From contig DAOKYY010000142.1 of the NCBI GenBank assembly GCA_035325905.1, positions 1 through 6,643 of the forward strand: a DNA stretch of 6,643 bases. Reading direction: 5' to 3'. Source of the DNA: DYGX01 sp035325905. Its GTDB lineage: Bacteria; Chloroflexota; Anaerolineae; Aggregatilineales; Aggregatilineaceae. Position 1 is the first letter of the stretch; every line of letters starts with the position of its first letter. The position numbers were made by a program, and so were the translations under genes. Shown one piece after another: positions 1 through 5,265 of the stretch. The notes below the pieces were generated by a model. That model did not search any database. It worked only from the letters and a program-made list of their open reading frames with translations, and was not told the DNA's origin.

Positions 1-462
1 CGCCAGCAGGTCCTTGCTCATGGCGCGCGCTTCGGGCGTCTCGGCGGGGATCTCGCGCAGCTCGACGAAGCCGTTCTGGCGCGGCGCGCCGTCCACGAAC
101 TGCCAGATGTACGCGTCGAACGAGCCGAAGGCGTCCTGCACCGCCAGAAAGCTGCGCGCGTTCTGCACGGCGGCGTGGACCTTCAGCTTGTTGCGGATGA
201 TGCCGGGATCGGCCAGCAGCGCCGCGATCTTAGCGTCGTCGTAGCGCGCGACGAGCGCCGGGTCAAAGCCGTCGAACGCCCGGCGATACCCCTCGCGCCG
301 CTTGAGAACGGTCAGCCAGCTTAGCCCGGCTTGCGCGCCTTCGAGGATCAGCATCTCGAACAGCCGATGGTCGTCGTGCTCCGGCACGCCCCATTCCTCA
401 TCGTGATAGGCGACGTACAGCGGGTCGGCGGTGCCCCACGGACAGCGGGCGAGGTCGCTCAT
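1..462 (-). CDS. tag: DNA-3-methyladenine glycosylase I, C-terminus cut by window edge
   Basis: This base-excision repair enzyme removes 3-methyladenine from alkylated DNA in the cytoplasm. Translating the minus strand from the ATG at 460-462 gives 154 residues before the edge; the family is usually about 185-195. Seen: RCPWG at residues 6-10, YHDEEWGVP at 19-27, LFEMLILEGAQAGLSW at 34-49, GIIRNKLKVHAAVQNA near the middle and a Ser-Lys-Asp-Leu stretch at the end. These follow the E. coli Tag layout: Cys7 and His20 match its zinc ligands Cys4 and His17, Glu41 its active-site Glu38, and Trp49 its Trp46. The other two zinc ligands lie beyond the edge. The start is supported by a GGGGG-type RBS (468-474) with 5-base spacing. 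It lies 36 bases downstream of the VOC gene, so it is probably cotranscribed with it. The family call is firm; the intactness of the C-terminus is unknown. Confidence 0.93.
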   Translation of the reverse strand, partial: MSDLARCPWGTADPLYVAYHDEEWGVPEHDDHRLFEMLILEGAQAGLSWLTVLKRREGYRRAFDGFDPALVARYDDAKIAALLADPGIIRNKLKVHAAVQNARSFLAVQDAFGSFDAYIWQFVDGAPRQNGFVELREIPAETPEARAMSKDLLA

Positions 463-498
463 ATAATCCCCCTTGCCGCGTGCGCTCCGGCGCCGCGC

Positions 499-882
499 TC
501 AGACCTGAAAAATCTGAATGCGATTCCCGCACGTGTCGTCAAAGATCGCCACGGTCGCTGGCCCCATCTGCGTGGGTTCCACGCTGAACGCGACGCCCAG
601 CGCCTTTAGACGCTCGAACTCGGCGTGAATATCGTCCACCGCGAACGCCGTCAGCGGGATGCCCTGCTCAAACAGCGCCTGCTGGTATGTCTTGGACGCC
701 GGGTTGGCGTTGGGTTCCAGCAATAGCTGGGTGCCATCTGGATCGTCGGGCGCCACGACCGTCAGCCAGCGATACTCGCCCGCCGGAACATCCTGCTTCT
801 TCACAAAGCCAAGCACCTCGGTATAGAACTTCAGCGCGCGCTCCTGATCTTCGACAATGACCCCGCTCAGCGCAATCTTCAT
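499..882 (-). CDS. VOC (glyoxalase/bleomycin-resistance fold) family protein
   Basis: A 127-residue, single-domain vicinal-oxygen-chelate protein with two beta-alpha-beta-beta-beta modules. The first spans about residues 2-57, with the hallmark RALKFYTEVLGF at 15-26 and LLLEP at 53-57. The second spans about 76-127, with AFAVDDIHAEFERLKALGV at 79-97 and the closing FDDTCGNRIQIFQV. Length is normal for this class, which includes glyoxalase I, dioxygenases and bleomycin- or fosfomycin-resistance proteins. By my alignment, of the four metal-ligand positions of glyoxalase I only Glu56 is kept; the others are Leu5, Leu77 and Gln123. Glyoxalase I activity is therefore unlikely and the substrate is unknown. 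The ATG at 880-882 has a GGAG RBS (891-894) at 8-base spacing. It is the first gene of the probable VOC-tag operon, behind the promoter at 935-964. The fold is sure; the function is not. Confidence 0.9.
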   Translation of the reverse strand: MKIALSGVIVEDQERALKFYTEVLGFVKKQDVPAGEYRWLTVVAPDDPDGTQLLLEPNANPASKTYQQALFEQGIPLTAFAVDDIHAEFERLKALGVAFSVEPTQMGPATVAIFDDTCGNRIQIFQV

Positions 883-934
883 TTTGGCCGCTCCGTGGCT
901 TCGTCAGCGTTTGATGTGGGGAATCCGCTCTTTC

Positions 935-964
935 ATGATAGCACATATGTTCTACCCGTGTCAA
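935..964 (-). promoter_or_regulatory. Sigma-70 type promoter for the VOC-tag operon
   Basis: Read on the minus strand, a perfect -35 box TTGACA (959-964) is followed after 18 bases by TATCAT (935-940), one mismatch from the TATAAT consensus. Transcription would begin near position 928, leaving a leader of about 45 bases before the VOC start codon at 882. It stands out against the GC-rich surroundings. It is read from sequence only; no transcript data support it. Confidence 0.65.
940..953. promoter_or_regulatory. Imperfect palindrome inside the promoter spacer, LexA/SOS-box-like
   Basis: The minus strand reads AGAACATATGTGCT, a 14-base palindrome with one mismatched pair and a perfect 8-base core ACATATGT. 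It fills most of the spacer between the -35 and -10 boxes, where a bound repressor would block RNA polymerase. The LexA box of Bacillus and many Gram-positive-type bacteria is CGAACATATGTTCG-like (GAAC-N4-GTTC); this site matches GAAC-ATAT-GTGC, one base off in the second half. LexA binding is inferred from this resemblance and from the downstream repair gene. Another dimeric repressor could equally use the site. Confidence 0.45.
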
Positions 965-1002
965 GCGCATTTTCCGCGCCGCGCGCCCCCTCGGCCCCTC
1001 GC

Positions 1003-1011
1003 TGTGATAAT
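1003..1011 (+). promoter_or_regulatory. Weak candidate extended -10 for the 735-residue gene
   Basis: The string TGTGATAAT matches the extended -10 pattern TGnTATAAT with one mismatch. No convincing -35 box lies at the usual distance upstream, which an extended -10 does not strictly need. A start near 1018 would give a leader of roughly 90 bases before the ATG at 1110. This is the best candidate I found between the divergent genes, but it could be chance. Confidence 0.28.
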
Positions 1012-1098
1012 CCACACCGCCCCGGATTGATTTGAATAGGCAGTTTTGAACAGTCCTGCGTTTTGGTTCAGGTTCTATCGTCGGCCTGGGTATGCACC

Positions 1099-1103
1099 GG
1101 AGG
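1099..1103 (+). promoter_or_regulatory. Ribosome binding site that fixes the start of the 735-residue gene
   Basis: GGAGG lies 6 bases before the ATG at 1110-1112, an ideal distance. The in-frame ATG at 1092 precedes this motif and has no purine-rich site of its own. The in-frame ATG at 1146 has only a GC-rich GGGCGGGG upstream. The start at 1110 is therefore preferred. Confidence 0.7.
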
Positions 1104-1109
1104 CACCTG

Positions 1110-3317
1110 ATGGGCGAAACCCGAAAATCCTCACGCGGGCGGGGCATGAAGCCTCGCATCAACCTGATCGACTTCCAGCCGGGCGACGAGCGACCCGACA
1201 TCGGCGTCTACGCGCTCAACCGTGCTGGAGAGCCGATTTACAGCGACCGGGTGGACGCCGAAGGGGCGTTCGACCTGCCCGAAAACGTGCTCAAGGAGGC
1301 TCACCGGATCGCGATCGGCCCTCTGACCGACGATTTCGCGTCCCTTGACCGCCAGACTCTCGTCACCTATCGCGCCACGCGCTTGCTCGACCAGCTTAAG
1401 AACCGGCCGGAGCTGGACCTGCCGCGCCGTGTCTGGGAGCCGTTCCTCTTTGTGACCCGCTGCGTCAGTGGCCGGGTTCGCCGCTGTCGCCCGTTTCCCT
1501 GGCTGATCCGCGACCTGGCGCTCAAGGCCACGCTCCCGCGCCTGGCAGCCCATCAGCTCGCCGCGCGGGCGGACCTGCCCTCGCCGGCGGCCTCGGCGTT
1601 CAGCCCGGCCCTCGCCGACGCGCTGATCGCCAAGCCATCGATCAGCGCGCTGATCCCCCCCTGGCGCTGTGAAATCGTCTGCGATGGCGTCGTCGAGGTT
1701 TATCGCCGCACCTGCTGCATCCGCCCCTGGATCATCGACGATCCCCGCCTGCCGGAGCTGGAGAACATCCTTGAGGGGCTGATCCCCGTGCTGCCGGACC
1801 CGCCGGAGATCCACTGGCCGCCACGCCCGATCCCCGATCCGCCGCCGGAGCGCATCCCGCTGGTGCGGGAAGGCGCGCTGGACGAGGCGGCGCTCAACGC
1901 CCCGCGCGATCTGGCCGCGATCCGCAGCCTGCCTCGCGCCGAAGTCGCCGCCTATGTCCAGGCTCGCCCCTACCTGCTCAGCCTGTTCTCCTGCGGGACG
2001 CCGGTTAAGGTCGCCCAGGGCGGCATCCGCAACGACGGCGAATTTGACATCTGCTGGCGCGAGCCGCTGCGCCTGCTCCGCCCGTTCTGCCACGACGAAT
2101 TCGCGTTCGTCGTCAAGCAGAACATCGGCGGGCTGGTGATCACGATCTACAACGGCCTGGCCGCTAACCAGTGGTTCCACTACGGGGACGATCCGACCCT
2201 GACCTCCTATCACCCGCTGGCGCAGGGCTGCCGTCACAACGACTTCCCCGGCGAGGGCGCCTTCGCCCTGCTGCAAGACATCGGCGACACCGAGAGCTAC
2301 CATCTGAAGACGCCCGACGCGACCGGCTGGGACCGCGTCGCCCCGCCCGCCTACAACGACGGGCTGGCGTTCCCGGTGCCCCTCGCGGCGGACGCGCTCG
2401 GCAAGCCCAAGAACCGGAACTGGGGCGGCACGCTCAAGCTGCGCTACGCCTTCAGCGAGCCGATGAAGGGCGCCGGAGCGACCTTCTACCGCATCAGCGT
2501 GATCGCTGCTGACAATAACGGCGAGCCGGTGGGCGCCCGTACCTACCTGTCGGCCGGCCTGTCGTGGCGGCGCTACACCGGCGGCGGCGATGTCGTGCCG
2601 GAATCGCTCGGCCCGGTCAGCGTGGGCGGCGAGGACAACCTGTTCCGCATCCCCTACGACGCCGACGCCGACTGGCAGAGCGGCCAGTATCATGGCTATC
2701 TCGATACCACTGACTTCTCCGAAGGGCGCTATCTGCTGACGCTCGAAGTCTTCAACAACGCGGGCCAGCAGCTTAAGCCCGCCGGGACGCCCGGCCCTGG
2801 CGCCGACGCGCCGTTCACCTTCCGCCGCTGGTTCCAGGAGTTCGGCCCGACCGCGGTCGTGCCCTTCGCCGCGCTGACCCACATGCTCTGGTGGGACAAC
2901 CGCCGCGCCGAGGCGCGCATCGTCAACCTGCGCCTGAACGGCGTCGAGTTCAACGAGAACTGCCTGTTCCTCGAAGGCAACGCCGGGGCGACCCTCAGCG
3001 CCAGCTACTACGCCTATCACCCGAACCCGATGTTCCTGCTCGATCACAACCTGTGGTGGCGGCGCGGCATCGGCCCCAGCCCGATCAACGTCGGCTCGCT
3101 GGTCAACCCGGTCTTCACCGATCTCAGCCCGGTCCCGCACAACGTGCTGCCGGTCGGCGTCAGCCTCGCCAACACCTTCGCCCAGATGCTCCAGGGCGAG
3201 CCGAAATGCAGCTTCGCCATCAACCTGCACGCCAACGTCAAGACGTTCGATGGCGAGGTCACACTTGACTATCTCGACGCCTGGGACCAGGGCAGCTTCG
3301 CGCTCGAAATCGTCTGA
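1110..3317 (+). CDS. Uncharacterised 735-residue multidomain protein with cysteine cluster
   Basis: I do not recognise a characterised homologue. The start is the ATG 6 bases after GGAGG. There is no signal peptide or membrane segment, so it is probably cytoplasmic unless exported by a dedicated system. Residues 17-71 are beta-rich and resemble a carboxypeptidase-regulatory or transthyretin-like sandwich (IGVYALNRAGEPIYSDRVDA at 31-50). Residues 72-180 are mostly helical. A cysteine-rich stretch follows: Cys118, Cys126, then Cys187-x3-Cys191-x10-Cys202-Cys203, with RPWIIDDPRLPEL at 205-217. A proline-rich linker covers 226-250. Residues 295-375 carry four more Cys (295, 315, 327, 374) and the stretch FAFVVKQNIGGLVITIYNG. 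From about 438 on it looks like beta-sandwich material rich in Trp, Tyr and Asn. It is a single-gene unit with its own terminator, divergent from VOC-tag. A structural or scaffold role is possible, but no function can be assigned. Confidence 0.88.
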   Translation: MGETRKSSRGRGMKPRINLIDFQPGDERPDIGVYALNRAGEPIYSDRVDAEGAFDLPENVLKEAHRIAIGPLTDDFASLDRQTLVTYRATRLLDQLKNRPELDLPRRVWEPFLFVTRCVSGRVRRCRPFPWLIRDLALKATLPRLAAHQLAARADLPSPAASAFSPALADALIAKPSISALIPPWRCEIVCDGVVEVYRRTCCIRPWIIDDPRLPELENILEGLIPVLPDPPEIHWPPRPIPDPPPERIPLVREGALDEAALNAPRDLAAIRSLPRAEVAAYVQARPYLLSLFSCGTPVKVAQGGIRNDGEFDICWREPLRLLRPFCHDEFAFVVKQNIGGLVITIYNGLAANQWFHYGDDPTLTSYHPLAQGCRHNDFPGEGAFALLQDIGDTESYHLKTPDATGWDRVAPPAYNDGLAFPVPLAADALGKPKNRNWGGTLKLRYAFSEPMKGAGATFYRISVIAADNNGEPVGARTYLSAGLSWRRYTGGGDVVPESLGPVSVGGEDNLFRIPYDADADWQSGQYHGYLDTTDFSEGRYLLTLEVFNNAGQQLKPAGTPGPGADAPFTFRRWFQEFGPTAVVPFAALTHMLWWDNRRAEARIVNLRLNGVEFNENCLFLEGNAGATLSASYYAYHPNPMFLLDHNLWWRRGIGPSPINVGSLVNPVFTDLSPVPHNVLPVGVSLANTFAQMLQGEPKCSFAINLHANVKTFDGEVTLDYLDAWDQGSFALEIV

Positions 3318-3357
3318 TCGACCGCCCGCTCGTTCGCGAGAATCCCCCAGAATCACG

Positions 3358-3389
3358 ACGGGAGAGCAGCTGCTCTCCCGTTTTCATTT
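3358..3389 (+). terminator. Rho-independent terminator after the 735-residue gene
   Basis: Positions 3358-3381 form a perfect 24-base palindrome (arms ACGGGAGAGCAG and CTGCTCTCCCGT) folding into a roughly 10-base-pair GC-rich stem with a 4-base loop. TTTTCATTT follows at 3381-3389. It starts 41 bases after the stop codon at 3317. The T-run is on the plus-strand side only; on the minus strand the hairpin is followed by CGTGATTCTGG, so it would be a poor terminator for the converging HAD gene that ends at 3417, although the stem could still help. Confidence 0.85.
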
Positions 3390-3416
3390 GCCGAGCTGAA
3401 TGAGGATATCCCCGCA

Positions 3417-4079
3417 TTAAGCCCGCGCGTCGATCCGGCGCTGCACCATCGCCAGCAGCGGGCGCAGGTCCGGCTCCGGCGCGGCGACCGTCGCCGCCGC
3501 GTTCACGCGCTCGTCGTAGGCGGCGATCGCCGCGCTCCACCCGGCCTGCTCGAACAGCTGCACGTCGGAGAGCGTGCAGCCCAGCGCGATGCACTCCTCC
3601 GGCGTCGCGCCCAGCGCGGCCAGCGCCTCGCCGGCCAGCGCGCCCTTCTGCGCCGGGTCGAAAGTCAGGTCGATCTCGCCGGTCAGCGCGTCGCCTTCCA
3701 CGAACAGCGTGTTGGCGAAGACGAAGCGCGCGCCGATGGCCTCAGCCAGCGGCTCCACCTGGAGATTGAACCCGTCGCTGAACAGCGCGAGCGCCACGCC
3801 TGCCTCGCGCAGCGCGCCCACCAGCGCCTCCGCGCCGGGCAGTCGCGGCATCTGCGCCAGCGCCAGAGCGGTGCGCTTGGCGTCCTGCCCTTCCCACAGC
3901 ATCGCCTCGCGCGTGTGCCACTCGCGGTGCCGGTCGCGGCGGCGCTGGTACCGCTCCGCGAGAATCAGCGCGTCCTCGATCGTGTCGAACTGCCGGTGCA
4001 GAAAATCAAACGGCTCGTGCTGCGGGTAGTACGCGCCGTTGACGTTGATCAGAGCCAGTTTCAAGGAGGAAGTCGCCAT
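3417..4079 (-). CDS. HAD-superfamily protein with degenerate catalytic motifs (probable pseudophosphatase)
   Basis: A 220-residue cytoplasmic protein with the layout of phosphoserine-phosphatase-like HAD hydrolases. A hydrophobic strand leads into motif I at residues 8-16, a helical cap covers about 20-75, motif II is ALFSDGF at 98-104, the motif III lysine is Lys145, and motif IV is ALGCTLSDVQLFEQAG at 165-180. In active family members motif I is DxDGT: the first Asp is the nucleophile and the second the acid/base. Here it reads NVNGA, with Asn12 and Asn14 both coded AAC. In motif IV the first Asp is Cys168, while Asp172 is kept. Ser101 and Lys145 are also kept. The fold is clear but phosphatase activity is unlikely; a binding or regulatory role is inferred. 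The ATG has a GAGG RBS (4086-4089) at 6-base spacing. It lies 136 bases downstream of the dehydrogenase gene on the same strand. Confidence 0.83.
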   Translation of the reverse strand: MATSSLKLALINVNGAYYPQHEPFDFLHRQFDTIEDALILAERYQRRRDRHREWHTREAMLWEGQDAKRTALALAQMPRLPGAEALVGALREAGVALALFSDGFNLQVEPLAEAIGARFVFANTLFVEGDALTGEIDLTFDPAQKGALAGEALAALGATPEECIALGCTLSDVQLFEQAGWSAAIAAYDERVNAAATVAAPEPDLRPLLAMVQRRIDARA

Positions 4080-4132
4080 GCCGCGCCTCGTCAGGGATCG
4101 ATGCTCGATTTGTGAAAATCTGCACGAAGCGC

Positions 4133-4138
4133 ATTATA
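4133..4138 (-). promoter_or_regulatory. Candidate -10 box for the HAD-like gene
   Basis: On the minus strand this is a perfect TATAAT in otherwise GC-rich sequence, 53 bases before the HAD-like start codon. The region 16-18 bases upstream (GTGTGT-like, about 4155-4162) is a poor -35 match, and there is no TG extension. It suggests the HAD-like gene may have its own promoter besides read-through from the dehydrogenase gene. Confidence 0.38.
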
Positions 4139-4160
4139 GGCGCGGGCGGCTCGCTACACA

Positions 4161-4176
4161 CGTGCCGGAAGGCACG
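4161..4176. other. Small hairpin between the dehydrogenase and HAD-like genes
   Basis: CGTGCC (4161-4166) and GGCACG (4171-4176) form a 6-base-pair stem with a 4-base loop, 40 bases past the dehydrogenase stop. No T-run follows on the minus strand (TGTGTAGCG), so it is not a standard intrinsic terminator. A second copy of GGCACGCC at 4193-4200 could compete for the same left arm. It may slow or partly stop transcription, or protect the mRNA end. Confidence 0.3.
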
Positions 4177-4215
4177 CCTCCGCGCCACAATCGGCACGCC
4201 CGGACCCTGGCCCGC

Positions 4216-5250
4216 CTACAGCTCCAGCACCGCCTTGCCGAACAACTCACCGGCTTCCATGCGCGCCATCGCCGCCCGCACTTCGTCCAGCGGGTACGCC
4301 GCGTCGATCACGGCCCTCAGCCTGCCCTTGAACAGCAGCCGCATCACGCGCACGTAGTCGCGGTGCGTCCCCATCGTGCTGCCGAGAATCGACAGGTGCT
4401 TGCCGAAGATCAGCCGGTTGTCGATCTCGACCTTCGGCCCGCCGGTGTTGCCGACCGTCACCACCCGCCCGCCCCGCGCCAGCGCGCGCAGGCTGTCGTT
4501 GATCGTCGGCGCGCCGACGTTATCGACCACCACGTCCACGCCGCGCTTGGCCGTCAACTGGTAGACCGCCCGCGACCAGCCGCCTTCCACGTCGCGCGGG
4601 ATGATCGCGTCCGCGCCAAGCGCCTGGGCCTTCGCCAGCTTGTCTTCGCTGCTGCCGACCACGATCACGGTGCAGCCGGTCAGCTTGGCGATCTGCAGGC
4701 TGGCGGTGTTGACGCCCCCGCCCGCCCCGATGATCAGCACCGTCTCGCCGGGGCGCAGGTTGGCCCGCGCGATCAGGCTGTGCCACGCCGTCACAAACAC
4801 CAACGAGGCCGCCGCCGCTTCCGCGAACGAGACGTGATCGGGCAGCCCAATCAGGTTGCGCGCCGGGACGGTGATGTACTCCGCGAAGGTCCCGCTGACG
4901 TGCTCGCCCAGCAGGCGGAACCGGACGCAGCGGTTCTCCCACCCGGCGCGGCAGAACTCGCATTCCCCGCATGACAGGGTCGGGTCAACCGCCACGCGCA
5001 TCCCCGCGTCCCAATCGGTCACGTCCGGCCCCAGCGCGTCGATCGTCCCGGCGGCGTCCGCGCCGAGAATGTGCGGGTACTCCAGCTTGATGCCCGGCCA
5101 GCCGTTGCGGACCCAGATGTCGAGGTAGTTCAGCGCGGCGGCCCGCACGCGCAGCCGCACCTCGCCCGGCCCCGGCTCCGGGACCGGCAGATCGGTCGCG
5201 ATCTCCACCTTCTCAGCCGGGCCATGCTCGCGGATCAAGGCTGCTTTCAT
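4216..5250 (-). CDS. Zinc-binding MDR-family dehydrogenase/quinone-oxidoreductase-like protein
   Basis: A 344-residue medium-chain dehydrogenase/reductase, closest in layout to the Zn_ADH_like1 group of the alcohol dehydrogenase superfamily. The GroES-like N-terminal domain spans about residues 1-150, with PEPGPGEVRLRVRAAALN at 24-41 and PHILGADAAG at 59-68. The structural zinc lobe has Cys94, Cys97, Cys100 and Cys108. The Rossmann domain follows, with GAGGGV at 175-180, and the chain ends in the family-typical GKAVLEL. Where catalytic-zinc enzymes have Cys and His-Glu, this one has Asn41 and Ala64-Asp65, so hydride transfer probably proceeds without catalytic zinc. The end of the second Rossmann strand reads VVGSSEDKL with no Asp, which favours NADP(H); this is inferred. 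The ATG is preceded by AGAAAGGAT (5259-5267). The secreted-protein gene ends 15 bases upstream, its stop inside this RBS region, indicating cotranscription. The substrate is unknown. Confidence 0.93.
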   Translation of the reverse strand: MKAALIREHGPAEKVEIATDLPVPEPGPGEVRLRVRAAALNYLDIWVRNGWPGIKLEYPHILGADAAGTIDALGPDVTDWDAGMRVAVDPTLSCGECEFCRAGWENRCVRFRLLGEHVSGTFAEYITVPARNLIGLPDHVSFAEAAAASLVFVTAWHSLIARANLRPGETVLIIGAGGGVNTASLQIAKLTGCTVIVVGSSEDKLAKAQALGADAIIPRDVEGGWSRAVYQLTAKRGVDVVVDNVGAPTINDSLRALARGGRVVTVGNTGGPKVEIDNRLIFGKHLSILGSTMGTHRDYVRVMRLLFKGRLRAVIDAAYPLDEVRAAMARMEAGELFGKAVLEL

Positions 5251-5265
5251 TGTCGGAAATCCTTT

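Noticed and set aside
1046..1072. Inverted arms TGAAC (1047-1051) and GTTCA (1066-1070) upstream of the 735-residue gene
   Set aside because: The arms are only 5 bases with a 14-base gap and no clear position relative to a promoter; this is expected by chance.
668..1201. A 177-codon minus-strand frame overlapping the VOC gene and its promoter
   Set aside because: Arg-rich with no domain, it is out of frame with the well-supported VOC gene and crosses the promoter region.
1131..3356. A 741-codon open frame on the minus strand, antisense to almost the whole 735-residue gene
   Set aside because: It is Arg/Asp/Val/Gly/Ala-rich low-complexity sequence typical of the antisense of a GC-rich gene and has no recognisable domain. 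It also runs through the clear plus-strand terminator palindrome. The plus-strand frame has a good RBS and protein-like composition.
4039..4974. A 311-codon plus-strand frame with an AAGGAGG-like site before an internal ATG at 4078
   Set aside because: The RBS-like string is the antisense of codons 2-6 of the HAD-like gene, and the rest is Arg/His/Gln-rich antisense of the dehydrogenase gene. The match is most likely chance.
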